From NCBI GenBank assembly GCA_918807975.1, contig OU964919.1, forward strand, positions 15,952,001 to 16,016,000: a stretch of 64,000 nt of DNA. Direction: 5' to 3'. Made by a program: the position numbers and the translations under genes. Every line of letters starts with the position of its first letter. Position 1 is the stretch's first letter. The stretch is from Aplidium turbinatum (taxonomy: Eukaryota > Chordata > Ascidiacea > Aplousobranchia > Polyclinidae). Positions 1 through 11,708 of the stretch are shown here, one piece after another. The notes under the pieces are model-generated. The model saw only the letters and a list, made by a program, of their open reading frames with translations. It did no database searches and was not told the origin of the DNA.

Positions 1-150
1 TATTCCTAAATATGTCACTTGTCTAACCAATTTAATTTGCGTATTGTACATGTACAACTTTATGGTAGAAGAAGTTGAAACTTTAAATTTGCGACATTGA
101 TGAACCAGTCCAACTGTTTTATTACAATTGAAGGTAATGTTATTTCTAAA

Positions 151-236
151 CCCAGACAGCAAACCCGGCATTTTTACATTGAACCAACGTCTGCAGACGT
201 TAGTTCAATGTAAAAATGCCGGGTTTGCTGTCTGGG
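151..236. repeat. near-perfect 86-bp palindrome, hairpin MITE family copy 1
   Basis: The two 43-base arms pair over 42 positions around a CTGCAG centre at 191-196. The ends read CCCAGACAGCAAA and TTTGCTGTCTGGG. Two related palindromes lie at 42269-42356 and 43465-43552, so this is a dispersed family rather than a chance hairpin. There is no coding potential. It could be a palindromic non-autonomous DNA transposon; flanking AA/AAA suggests a very short target duplication but does not prove one. Confidence 0.8.
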
Positions 237-1584
237 AAAGCATAACATTCAAAAGCAGTTTAGAGTAGGCCATATTAGACTACAGTTTAACATCTCCAGC
301 ATGTCTTTGCTTTTAAGCATCAATTGTTTTTCCGAGAAAAGCTAAATAAACCAAGTTCCCAACCTTCCATAGGTAGGCTAACAATATGACTTCGCTCACG
401 TTTATTCCACCACAGACTGAATCTTCAACGCCACATCCGACATCACCATCCAAAGCCACATCCGACAGCTTGAAAACAAAACCAATGCTCGGATACGAGC
501 TGCTGGAGTCAGCTAATTAAATTAATTCAAAAAACTACTGACAAAACTGGACAAGTTTTCCAAACAAGGAATTTCACGACCTGACCCAAAACCCATTTCA
601 TGAACGGAAGCGTTTGTAAAAAAAATCCAGAAGAACGGTTAGAATAGTCTTGCACGTGACAAAGACTTCCGCTTCCGATATGGAATAAAGCGTTAGCTAA
701 ATCTCCTCGTTGTTTTCAATGCATTGGAGCACGTTTTTCTCGCATGCACGCTAATTATGTTTCCCATACCAAAAGCAGAAACAATGTTCAGTCTTGCGCG
801 TAAAAGATGAACCTAAGCTAATAACATAAAAAACATTTTCTCCAACCAGTGATTCAGAAATGTTTTATATTGTTATTACATTATTTACAAATTTTACAAA
901 ACTAATGAATCAAAAAGTCAAGTTTTTGTTAATGAGCCTCCGTTTATTTTCTGCTTTGAACGTTAGGTATGATAAGATCAATTTCTAGAACTCTGAAAGC
1001 CACAACAAATTTTGAAATTCCTATAACTCTAAACAGGTAATGAGAAAAAGGTGTTTGGGTAGCCTACTTCAGCTTAATAAACTACCTTTTAAGTGCCAAT
1101 ATGAAACGCTATTTCCGGCATAGCCAACTTGTGCTCAAACCTTGCAACGTCAGAAAAAAATTGTTATACGTTGGCACTGAACCACAGCAAGTAGAACGTC
1201 CAACAATTTTCGTTAAGATCTTTTAAATTAACAGAAATGGTTGCTTGAGACTAAAAACATTTGCTAATTAACTCTTCGTTTCTTCACTGCTCATATAAAG
1301 TTAACTTCATCCAATTTGACTTTGCAATATGGTCTACTTATCATATCCACATAAGAATATCGGTTAGCCTATATTCACAGCTCCAGGCCTTGCTGATAAA
1401 GTTGCTGAAACAAGTAGGCCTACTGTTAAAAAAAAGAAGCTTTTATTGAATCATGCAAAGGAGCGGTTCGGTGCTTGTATGGGGAGCTCGCTCGCCTGCC
1501 CACGAATTCGGGTGTTTCATCATCTTAACACGATTGCTGGCTTCCAACAGTGTTCAAACCATTGTCAGGTGAATACTTTAACAC
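237..1584. other. non-coding, nothing recognised
   Basis: AT-rich sequence with no ORF resembling a protein, no terminal inverted repeats that I could pair, and several TAGGCT/AGCCTA words. The only open frame of note starts with TTG and has no recognisable composition. Confidence 0.5.
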
Positions 1585-3422
1585 AGGGGTCACCAACTTT
1601 TTTTGCATGCGGGCCACTTTAGCACTAAGAAGAGCTGTGGCGAGCCGCACAAATAAAACTTTTGGTACGGTAGGTTGACTGTTATGCTAGAAAAAAACAC
1701 ATTTCGTACCCAGTATCCAGCTTTACATGTTGTTAATATTTATCTTAGAATACAGCAGTGACAAAATTAGTCGAAGAACGTTACTGCCAGGCCAAGCTCC
1801 TTTAACAACACTTTTGACTTCTTTAACAATGCCTCATAAACGAGGCCACTTGTTTTGCGCAGTTGTGCTAGCGAGGCGAGCGGTTTCATCAGAATATTCA
1901 TCGCCAAGCAAGAGTGGTGTCGTCACTTCGCTTCACAAAAAATATCTTGCAGTTAACAGTTTTAGTAAACGAGGAAATGTTTGACACATCGCAATACAGG
2001 CAACAATAGTCAGTGGAAACACCACAGACCAAGATATCTTGGGGTGACACTGGACAGATCGCTCACATACCGCCACCATTTGGTGTCACTGCGCAAGAAA
2101 CTCATATCCCGCGCTGCGCTACTCAAGCGTTTGGCAGGCTCTAGCTGGGGGGCGAGGGCTGACACTTTGCATACCGTATAGCAGCCTTAGCCCTTGTCTA
2201 CTCTTCAGCAGAGTACTGTGCACCTGTTTGATGCCGCAGTGCTCACTGCCATAACATCGACACTGCCATAAACAGCGCCCTGCGCACAGTGACCGGATGC
2301 CTGCGTCCCACACCTTCGGACAATCTCCCCATTTTCGCTGGCATCCAACCCGCTGAGCTTCGTCGCGAAGAAGCCACTCTGTCCCTCGGTCGACGGGCAC
2401 TAGAGCCTAACCACCTTCTCCACCACAAGATCGCTGCTCTCTCAAACGAGCACCCCCGTCGACTGAAATCAAGACACTCATTCGTGCCAGCCGCTCAACT
2501 TTATCAACGAAGCTGATGTACAAGACATCTCTGCGGCTGCTTGAGCGGACCATAAATGGAGTTCTGAATGGAAGTGAACCGCCACCAGGCTCTATTCGTT
2601 CATCTCCGACGTCGACACACGCCCCATCGGTGTAACACTACCAAGACAGGCATGGGTGCGCTTCAACCGTCTCCGTACGGATGTCGGGCTTTTCCGCTCA
2701 ACCATGCACCAATGGGGAATGGACTCTTCCTCCTCCTGTGAATGTGGTGCCGAGGAACAGACCGCAGACCACATCATCAATGACTGCTCCATCTTCAAGC
2801 CACCTAACGGAGTGGAAGGTCTGCGTGTCATGGATAATGATACCAAAGACTGGCTGCTCTCTAGTAGCCTTCCAGTGTAGTCCGGAAACATCGTGAATCT
2901 GGGGTGGTAAAAGGATAGACCCTTGGCCCCAGATGCTCACACGACGACGACGACGAATAGTCAGTGCAACTGCAAACATATCAGTGATAAATAGGCTCCA
3001 ATAACAGGGAGAAAGAAACCAAGCATCATGAAACAAACGATAAAAACGTTTCTATCGTAGCCTAACTCATGAACAGTGTTCCCTATAAAAAAGAAGTGAG
3101 TTGGTTTTTCATCCTTTTTGTGAGAGTCTATAAAACCGTCTTTCGTTGATTATAATAGACAACTGTCACTTGCGGTGCTTATCAGAATGGCAAGAATTGT
3201 TGGTTGACAAAATTTTGCAGTAGGCCTACTAGGCTACTAAGCTAAATATTTTCGTATTACAACCACAAAAAGTGAAAATATGCTTCCCGGAAAGTATTTT
3301 TGCCTTCATGCTTTTTAACTCCTCAAGAAAAGTATTTTTGGTTATAGTCCTACTTGTACGCTGATACCTTCCGCGGGCCGCCACATTACAGCGTGGCGGG
3401 CCGCCAGTTAGTGACTCCTGCG
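1585..3422. mobile_element. hAT-superfamily non-autonomous element containing a LINE fragment
   Basis: The left end reads (C)AGGGGTCACCAAC and the right end GTGACTCCTGCG, an imperfect terminal inverted repeat. Exact 8-bp copies of TTTAACAC flank it at 1577-1584 and 3423-3430. Subterminal GC-rich GCGGGCC motifs face each other. An 8-bp duplication with CAGGGGT-type ends is the hAT pattern. No transposase is present. About half the length is the inserted LINE piece at 2016-2955. The same terminal family recurs at 11709-12149, and a fragment lies near 57271. Confidence 0.8.
2016..2955 (+). mobile_element. 5'-truncated LINE (Jockey/CR1-like) reverse transcriptase tail
   Basis: This is the end of a LINE pol ORF. 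The reading RYLGVTLDRSLTYRHH is the familiar region after the reverse-transcriptase catalytic core. It is followed, in other frames, by a conserved C-terminal part with a CxC...H zinc-finger-like motif (CECGAEEQTADHI, about 2731-2775). Frames shift at least twice and a stop follows the first block, so it is dead. The 3' end is an ACG triplet run. Perfect 11-bp copies of AATAGTCAGTG at 2005-2015 and 2956-2966 are target duplications from target-primed insertion, here into the hAT element. Confidence 0.9.
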
Positions 3423-4013
3423 TTTAACACACTGTTTCTCACACCATGGGGCGTGCAACAATTGGCTTTGGGAAAATACTTTGATTGCAAAGGATGAACT
3501 CCAATCTTTTTAGAGGAGATTGCACTCCGGTACAGTTCACAGAAAAAAAATAGTCTACTTGCAGATCAAATGATAAGCTAGCTTGCTTTAGATTTTGTTA
3601 ACCACAAGTAATTTTGCATCAGTTTGCAAGTTTAATTTTTTTTTACCACACATCCTCATTTATTCTGAGCTTTACACAATCGCCATATAATTGGACAAAA
3701 ATACCCGACTTTGACCCCACAATTTTTGAGCATCAATACTTATGTGCTTCAACTCTGTAACCATATAAAGCACTACGAATCTTAACCTTCTTCTCTCGTA
3801 TTGTCGCTAAATATGTGCACCGTCAGTTAGCCACGACCTGGTGTCATCGTCAACGGAAAGTAGGTCCTCCCGCCATGGGACTCATGTGGAGGTCTGAACA
3901 GTGGCCAATTTAAGTAAAAATGTTCAGCTTTGATTTTTTGACAAATTTACTGCAACTACAAACATACGAAAAACCTTCCAACACCACAACTTAGTCTCAC
4001 AATGCGTTGGAGC
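3423..4013. other. non-coding spacer
   Basis: Sequence between two hAT-type elements. No ORF, RNA gene or inverted repeat recognised. Confidence 0.5.
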
Positions 4014-5227
4014 CATGGGCTCTATCCAAGGGGGGGTGAGGGGGTGATCACCCCCTCACTAATTGGAGTGGGGGGGTGATCAATGCAAAATCACCCCCCC
4101 CCCCCCCACTCATTTGGCTTTGAAAAGGTTTTGTGATATTTTATTGATCAAATTTTGAAAAATATATTTTCGCTGTTGGCACATTTTGAATTTTTTATCA
4201 ATATGAATATATATTTCATTTCAATATGATTTTTTGGTTTGGCAACCCTGAACTACGAGCCAGGCGTTTACACTGTGTTTTAACTTAGCTTGCTTGGTAG
4301 CCACTTTAACAAGAAAAAATTCTGCCACTGCAAATGACTAGAATGACACCGCCAACCAATCAGAACATGTTATAAGAGGCTACCGTCCAATTGTGACTTT
4401 CTCGCACTTAGCCAGAGAGTTAATCTTTGCTTTGAACTTTATTTGGTAATTACAGAAGAAAAAAGAGCAATAGCAGTTGTGAGAATCGAACCCACGTCAA
4501 TGAAATGACTACTTTCTAACCCTAACCCCTAAAAAGCCAACCAGCTGCCAACTTAGTCGGCAGCAGTGGCCGAGTGGTTAGCGTGTTGGGCTCGCAGTCG
4601 AGAGCCTGCATGTTCGACTCCACCCCCCCCGCACTTGCTGTTGTTTCTCTGGGGAAGAAACTTCACTATGAGTATAATTGCCTCTACTCAGTGATCGATT
4701 TCGAGTAATGGGTAGTACCAAATTTAAGTCATAAGTAGAGTAGACAACCGGAAACAGACATTGCCTTCGGCTGCAGCGTGGGTCAGGTGTACGTCAGAAG
4801 GCGTACACCGATGCATAGCGCTCAAGTCCGCTTTCTCGCCATGCAGGGTAAAAATATGAAAAACAAATAAACAAACAAACAAACAGCTGGTAGAAAATCC
4901 AGCACTTGATTTGCTTTGTATCATCTTCTTTTCGCCCTTTTTCACGTCACGAAAAACGTAGTTTATGATTGGTTCGAGTTTTCATTTGCAGTGCCAGAAA
5001 TATTTCTTGTTAAGTGACTACCAGTTTGCTTACCCAAAAATGCCCTTTCCGAAACATACTTTGTGAAACGACTTGGAAACCCTATGCTTCCATCAGAAAG
5101 AAGCTGATGCTGCAATGGGGGGTCTGGGGGGCGCAGCCCCCCAGAAGTTGAAATGACTATGACGATTTTAGCCCACTGTCCAAAAATCACCCCCCCCCCC
5201 GAATTCTAAAAGTGGATAGAGCCCCTG
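4014..5227. mobile_element. hAT-superfamily non-autonomous element
   Basis: The ends are CATGGGCTCTATCC and, in reverse complement, CAGGGGCTCTATCC. Exact 8-bp duplications GTTGGAGC lie at 4006-4013 and 5228-5235. Long G or C runs sit just inside both ends. The interior has no transposase but carries a tRNA-like sequence (4559-4630) and a CAAA simple repeat near 4867. The terminal sequence resembles that of the transposase-bearing element at 46074-48234 (CAGGGGCTCCG), which may be a relative able to mobilise it. Confidence 0.85.
4559..4630 (+). other. tRNA-like sequence, possible SINE head or tRNA pseudogene
   Basis: It has an A-box-like TGGCCGAGTGGTTAGCG near 4567 and a B-box-like GTTCGACTCC near 4612, spaced as in a tRNA gene. 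The anticodon arm is poor (TTGGG/TCGAG with mismatches; loop CTCGCAG), and acceptor pairing is weak. A second B-box-like motif in antisense lies at about 4484-4494. A functional tRNA is unlikely. Confidence 0.4.
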
Positions 5228-5666
5228 GTTGGAGCAATGGAACGCCAGATGCACACGATATTGAGTTTTCGTTTCCATGCTTTTTATTTTCAAGACATCA
5301 CACATGCGTTTGCTTTGGTGAGTGAACGTTAGCCTTAGGCCTAAGCAAAATGATATTTTCTGGAATCTTTAACATTAAAGTTGGGAAGAGAAAGTGCAAG
5401 TAAGACTTCCCAATGGGAAGTTCCCATACTAGTTTTAGGCCTACATCCATTTTCTATCATAGGATATACGAAGCACAAATGTCCACAATACGTTCTTTGG
5501 TTTGAGTTTCAGTCGAATTAAGCGCTGGAGGAAAGCACAGCTGAAATCTGCAATCAAAGCATCTAAAAAGGCACATAGAAAACCTCCAAATAGGCTACAA
5601 AAAAATTGGGAACAAAATAAATTTATTGCATCCGCCGAAATGCAAAAGTTGAAAATTTAATTAACA

Positions 5667-5772
5667 AATAAAGCGCCCAAAATGTGGATACTAAACTCAT
5701 GTTCATTATTATTAATTATTAGTATTATATACTTCATTATTAGTATCCACAATTTGGACTTTTTATTTTTGA
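5667..5772. repeat. short hairpin-forming inverted repeat, MITE-like
   Basis: Outer arms of about 28 bases pair well; each contains the word GTGGATACTAA or its complement, at about 5682-5695 and 5738-5752. The loop is AT-rich ATTATTAATTATTAG-type sequence. No clear target duplication was found. Confidence 0.45.
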
Positions 5773-8260
5773 TTAGATTACATTAATTAGGTGTACCAAC
5801 CATTTGTTCCTAAGTTGAGAATTCCAGGTCAATTTTTTCTTAAATTGCTAGTGAGCACAAACAATTAGATTTCGATGCCTGATGTAGTTTCTTGACAAAT
5901 TCAGTTGTGTTGAATTCATAAAACATTGGAATCAAATGACGATACAGCATCTTGTGATAGTGTTTAGCTCATGTAAGCCATACGCGATAAGAACATAGGC
6001 TGCCTTGTTTTTAATCAGCTTCTTACCTTGTGAACAATTCAATGTGAATTTAAAAGATTAAAGTGTTAACGTAATAAAACCAGCTGTTTTAGAACTACTG
6101 TACTGAGAAGCTTACTATACTATCCTTTTCTACCTTTTTCTAGACCTCTGCTATGTTTGGCATATATTGTTTTTCGTTGTAATGGTCAGAAATAAAAACA
6201 AACTGAACCGAACTACTCATGCAGCCTACTATGAAACAACAAATGCTGGCCTTGATGGACTATCGGCCAACCTTAGTGTGTGTGTAGTCCACATAAATAA
6301 TTAATTTCTTAAAACTTGCTTGTTACTAACATTTCGTACTTCTTGACCTACTTGATTTAGTGTGGAAGAGATAGCACAGCAGCAGCTATCTAGGCTTCGT
6401 TTTGTAGCTTCTCTCAAGACAACCGTAAGCTACTTTATTTACTTCAAGCTTAGCAAATTGGAGATTGAAACTCGCTTATGTGTTTGTAAACCTTTTCCTT
6501 CAACAGCCACAACCCTAACTTATCTTTCCAATTACAGCACAAAACCAGCTTGTTACAATAAAACGCAGCCGCGGGCGAATATAGCCTACACACAGGCAGT
6601 CTTTCCAGGACTAAATATAGCTTGCATTGGTCACGATCCAGTGAAAACGCAATATCCACAGCACACCTCACGTTAACCATCGACAAGAAATCGATTGTTT
6701 GAAAGTTAAACTTTTTCGCTTTGGCCACGTGCTGTGTTGATTAAGACAAGCTAATTTGCGAAAGTAATACATGCCTATGGTAAACACAGAAGACTGATAA
6801 TAATAATCTAGCATTAGGCCATGCCCTTACACGAAGGCCTATGTACAATTTTCATTGAAGCGTGTCTTAGCAGCGCTGGTGAGATTTTGCAGAGTAGCAG
6901 AGCTCCGTGATAATGAGTGGCACGATAAACAGTAGGCTACTTTTCGTTTGTTTAGGCTACATTTACAAAGATAAATTGTTTTGTTTCCAGCTAGACATGT
7001 AGGTCTAGTTCTCAGCCGGTGTTACATTGCGTGCTGCGCTACCTCCAAACGAAGTTAGTGCAGAAAAGCAGCTAACAAAGTATAGCTTTCTATCCCTTCT
7101 TTGTGTCTTCAATTAAAACTGGTTGATTGTCTTCATGTCGCAAGAGGGAGAACGCTATCCACTGGTGGGGGAAGGTGGAAACACTTGTACTTAGGAATAC
7201 CTGTCCGAAGTTACCCTAACATATGTATGATTTTGTCCCACTGATGGGGTGATTTCGGATACATGACATATTGACATAGCCTACCGGTACGTTTCTTCGT
7301 ATAAAATTTGATACAAAGAATATAGTTATTTAAATTTTCTACCCTTTTTTACACAATAGTATTGGAACACAATGAACTTAAAAGTTTATCTCGACTTTGA
7401 TATTTTTTCATGTAGGCTAGCAACTAAAATTCAAAAATATGCCCGAAGTGTCCTCTATGACGTATAGGCTCAAAAGTAGAGGTGTTCAGAGGTTAATTTG
7501 AGTCCGGTACCATTGACAATCCAAAACACCAAGAATAATAGCCTACACCGTAAAGAAGCACTTCCTAATAAAGCTAAGGAGGGAAATTACTGAAAAGATT
7601 AGCGAGGAAAGGTGTTTCTTCTAAAAAGCAGGAGGTCTTTCTTAAACGAAATACACTTGATGAAAATGCATCATAGAAAAAATATGCGTTACTTTCTTCG
7701 GAATCTGGGCTCCTTTGGAAAGGATCTGGATCCTCAAAAATTATCCCGAGCTTGTATCCAAAATAGGCTATTGATGCCCTGTCTAGGCTTCTGGCTGCAT
7801 AGTGCGTATCGTCCTGCTTTCAATATCAATAGGTAGCCTGCTGCCTACAGTATCAAAAGTACGTCCGTTGAAATCGTACTTTACATAAAACCTTTGTCTT
7901 AAAACCAATAAAAGCCAGATTAAGATCACTAGCCAACAATGATTGAACTCTTGTGCTGCTGTGGACCGAAGCAAAGTGCTTCAAAGACAGGTCCTCATTC
8001 AGCGACATTTGGTGGATGAAAAATATCCGACAACAAGTGGAAAGTCTATGAAACAAGCAATTGCCAGAAACAATTTTTCAAAGTTGTCCAGAAAAGCTTT
8101 CTCAATACCAGAAAACTACCAGTATCAGCAATCAAATGGTAGTAGAAAGGTTTGTGGCAGCAATGCTGATGAAGCATTCAAAACACTATAGTGTCTATGG
8201 TTAAAGTATGGATATTTCACCACAATAGTCAGGTTTAGATTGAACAGATGCTTGCTTGGT
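5773..8260. other. long non-coding stretch, nothing recognised
   Basis: Several short open frames (for example 6362-6676 and 7943-8191) have no recognisable domain, no support from splice sites, and no conservation I can judge. I see no transposon ends that pair. TAGGCT-type words are frequent. Confidence 0.45.
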
Positions 8261-8267
8261 TTGATAA

Positions 8268-8430
8268 GCAGAAGAATAAGAAAGGATCGTCCCAAAACGA
8301 GATGGCTGGATACAGTTATTAATGCCAATGAGAAGGCCTTGGAAAAGCTGAAGAAGGTTGTGAGGAATGGAGAGCTGTAGAGAGAGGAGTTTTATAAAGT
8401 GGCGGAAAGTCGAAATCAACTTAACGTCTG
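8268..8430 (+). pseudogene. possible LINE pol C-terminal remnant
   Basis: One frame reads RPKTRWLDTV, then a lysine-rich helix, one stop, then REEFYKVAESRNQLNV and a stop. RPxxRWxD followed by a tryptophan- or arginine-rich tail is a common end of LINE pol proteins. The piece is short and I cannot exclude chance. It stands alone, without a recognisable reverse transcriptase upstream. Confidence 0.3.
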
Positions 8431-9744
8431 ATGAGATTATATAAGCTAGATCCCCAAATATCCCACTCTAAGTTGCTGTGCATGGAAACTATAACGTAAC
8501 TTACAATCCTGGGAAGAAATAGTTTTGCTTTACAATAAATATACCGTACGATCAAAAACAAATTTTATTTGTTTAAATAACATTCTTATTATAATAGCAA
8601 AGGCAATAGGCTGCTTAGAGAAGTAAATAGGCTATTTAGAGCAGTGGCGTGTCCAAATAAAATAATCAACTTGCTTATATCTAAAAAAAAAAAAAAAAAA
8701 AAACCAAAAAACAAACAAACAGACAATAGCCTAATATCTACAAATAATAGGAGAGATGTTGGATCTATGGATAGGCTACAGTGGGACCAATGGAACAACA
8801 GATTATTTAGTCCCTTGTAAAATGTAAAAAAAAAATCGATAACTATTTCCAAATCCAAACCAGAATAACAGAGATTTCTTCTTTTTTTTTTACTGTGAAT
8901 CTGGGTTTTTTTTTTCGGTCATTTGTCGGTCATTGACCGATTTTTTAGCAAAATGTCCGAAAAAAAAAATAGTCAATTCGGTCAAAATGTCTGAAAAAAT
9001 ATGTAGTCAACGCGCGCAAATCGATTTCAGTGATTGCAAAGAAGCTTCTTGCGCCACTCTACGATTTTTTGTCAATCGGAAATACAAGACATAGACTTAG
9101 TGTTTGAACGTTGATCCAATGTCTTATTATATGTGATAACGCAAATACAGAAGTAACATTTCTCAAACGTGACTGACGTGTGACGCAATGTTGCGTTGCC
9201 TTGGAAAGGTCAAACCGCTTGGTAGAGATTGATCGGTCCGTTCTGTCAATCGGAACGTTTTCTCAGCATGTTGCATAACTATATTATCAATTTTTGAGCT
9301 CAACCCTTTCGAAATGTTATTGACCAGACCTCGATAAACAACGAAGTATCCCTTTGTACGTTGATCCAATGTCTCATTGCTTGTGATAAACGCAAACATG
9401 AAAGTAACACACTCAAAGACTTTAACTTTCTAGAAATGCCACTGTGTTTTCAAATCTTTCGAGTCATGGAAAAGATTGATCTGTCAGTCGGGAGGTTATC
9501 CCAGCATGTTGCATAATGTTGTTAACTTTTGAGCTGGTGATAACCTCTGTGAAATGTTTGACTCCACATCCATAGATAGTGATTTTGTGTGATGGTTTTT
9601 GCAACGTCGTACTCCACTCCATTAAAAATTTTAAATTTGAAGTAATGTGTGATTGCGAACCAGGTGACAATTGGCGGAAAGTTTTAACAATAGCTGCGAA
9701 GCGTGGCATAGATTGGCCAAGTTCGGCAGCTAATTGCTAATGCT

Positions 9745-9957
9745 TTGCTGACTTTTAATGAAGAGATCGCAACCGCAGAATGTGGATTCAGTTTGCTCTC
9801 TCGGTTGCGAACTCCAGCAAGAAATCGCTTGCGTTGTTCAACTGCAGATAAACTTATGCGTTTGAGGTTGAATGCTGCATCATACAAAACATTCAATTAT
9901 GACGCGGCATACGCGCACTGGCACGGCAACGTGAGCACGCTACAACGTGAGTGGTGA
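9745..9957 (+). pseudogene. hAT transposase C-terminal (dimerisation region) remnant
   Basis: The frame reads ATAECGFSLLSRLRTPARNRLR, continues with a leucine/arginine-rich helix and ends FNYDAAYAHW. This follows the hAT C-terminal pattern of ExGFSxxxRIKTxxRNRL, a short helix and FdxdxAxxxW. The catalytic part is absent in frame. It lies inside a hAT element with intact target duplications, so it is probably what remains of that element's own gene. Confidence 0.6.
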
Positions 9958-10007
9958 AATTGTTGAAGAGTTAAATCACTTTGTAAATGCAAACTATTAG
10001 AGCGTAA

Positions 10008-10282
10008 GGGAACGTTCAAATATTACGTAACGCCTTCGAGGGGGAGGGGGGGTTTATGCAAAGCGTTACGTTATCGTCACATCGGGAGGGGAGGGGGTTC
10101 AAGCAAAACGTTACGTAACGCTTTCGAGTACGGAATGGTAGTTTTTTGTGCTGAATTCGTAGTGAAAAAGCGTTACATGGGGGAGGGGGGGGATTGAAAA
10201 AAGCGTTACGTTGGCGTTACATGGGGGAGGGGAGGATCAAAAATTCGGAAAAAAAAGCGTTACGTAATATTTGAACGTTCCC
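10008..10282. mobile_element. PIF/Harbinger-type MITE
   Basis: A 26-base terminal inverted repeat begins GGGAACGTTCAAATATTA and is matched at both ends. Three-base TAA duplications lie at 10005-10007 and 10283-10285. Three-base TWA duplications and GGG-starting ends are typical of Harbinger/ISL2EU. The inside is a set of diverged repeats of AAAGCGTTACGTT alternating with G-rich runs. No ORF. It is inserted inside the hAT element 8901-10621. The Harbinger-like transposase remnant at 52035-63722 could be a distant relative, but its own ends were not found. Confidence 0.8.
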
Positions 10283-10621
10283 TAACGTGTTTTTTTTTTT
10301 TGGTCATTCTTACTTGTTTTTATTCCTTTCCGTTGTGCAATAAAAGATGTCTGCGGTCGGGTGTTGCAAGGTTGAGTTTTGCTGATGAACGTTGAAGAAA
10401 CGTTTGTCTGTTCTAACTTTTCTCAGATAAAACACGACAACGTTTCTCAGCGAAACTTAATGTTGTAGCTAGTCAGGAAGTGCAAATTTTGGTTTGTATC
10501 AGCTACTTGAAAGGAAATATTTTCATCAGAAAAAATGACCGAAATAAATAAAAAATGACCGAATTTTTTCAAGTCATTTCGGACAAATGACCGAAAAGTC
10601 TCAGCGAAAAAAAAAACCCAG

Positions 10622-11225
10622 CTGTGAATAGCATTTGTGTGATTTCACAGGTGAAATTGAGCTTTTTGCTCTCTGTAGCCTATGTAAGGAATTTTCCTTA
10701 GTCCGAGTAAACATATTGACAACCCATAAGTTGTGGCGCATTGACAAATAAAAATATTAAGCTTAATGGTAAATATAGGTTTAATGTACCCAAGCTGAGC
10801 TTACACAAATTAAAATGTCGTTTTTACATTTTTTGAACTATGTAAGTTAGAACCAATCGAACAATCTATTCTGAAGCGTTTTGTCGGATCCTTGCCTTTT
10901 ACGTTTTGCCTACTTTTAAGTCAAATAAATCAAAATAGTTTTTTTTTTAATAACAACTGCAGAAAACTGTACCGGTAACTGATGTTCTTTAAATACAATA
11001 AGCCTACAGTAACCTAAGTCTGCATTATGCGTTTGTTTATTAATTTTACGTTTTTTTATTTGTAACTTATTTAAACTAGGCCTATCCAAAATTAAAACTT
11101 GGTATAGGCTATGGTTCTTGTTTTCTTTGTTAAACGTGTTTTGCAAATAATACAATAATTTGAAATTTCCAAATTGCATGTTTTACAGGAGTGTTTAAAT
11201 ACTGTTCAAAGGTCCCAATAGGTCA
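10622..11225. other. non-coding spacer
   Basis: AT-rich, with no recognisable gene or element ends. Confidence 0.5.
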
Positions 11226-11400
11226 GTGGTTCTCAACCGGGGTCCGTGAAGCGGTTTCAGGAGATCCACTAGAGTTTCCGAGTTTTTAGCATGATTGATA
11301 AATTACGAAATTTAAAAATTGTTTGTGCTTCGTTTATGTATTAGCCTACAGTGATTCTCAAACTGTAAGTCGCAACACACTGGTGTGTCATTTGAAATTG
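11226..11400 (+). repeat. two unpaired hAT terminal sequences
   Basis: CAGTGGTTCTCAAC at about 11226 is followed at 11349 by the related CAGTGATTCTCAAAC. Both look like left ends of hAT elements of the CAGTG-TTCTCAA type. No matching right end with an 8-bp duplication was found nearby, so these are probably remnants, one perhaps inserted in the other. Confidence 0.4.
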
Positions 11401-11708
11401 CAAAGGACATTGCACGAAGGTTTGGTTTCTTAACTAAACAATATCATATAAATGGCTTAAACCTTTTAATAAGGTTATGTTGGCTATGTTCAACTTAATT
11501 CCTATGAGACAGCAGGTTGTTGATCTGTGCTTAACTTAGAAATGCAAACGTTAGTCAGCGGTCTATCACCACTTACAGTTTTAGAGGTTAATTAACCGTT
11601 CCATGGGTCCCACACTTCCCCTAATGAAAAACTATACAAGTGATATCAACAAGCTAAATCAACAATAAGAACTCGCGTGGACTATTTTGTTGCATGAGTA
11701 GTCTAAGC

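Larger units (their letters stand above)
8901..10621. mobile_element. hAT-superfamily element with transposase remnant
   Basis: The ends are CTGGGTTTTTTTTTT and its complement, followed by several copies of CGGTCATTTGTC-type subterminal repeats in both arms. Exact 8-bp duplications CTGTGAAT lie at 8893-8900 and 10622-10629. The interior holds a hAT C-terminal coding remnant (9745-9957), two diverged direct copies of a segment containing CAGCATGTTGCATAA (near 9267 and 9502), and an inserted MITE (10008-10282). The termini differ from the CAGGG type but the duplication length fits hAT. Confidence 0.8.

Noticed and set aside
4080-4110. Poly-C run as a G-quadruplex regulator
   Set aside because: It is the subterminal part of a hAT element found likewise in other copies; no gene is adjacent.
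6362-6676. 104-codon open frame as a gene
   Set aside because: No start context, no recognisable motif; frames of this size are expected by chance in 64 kb.
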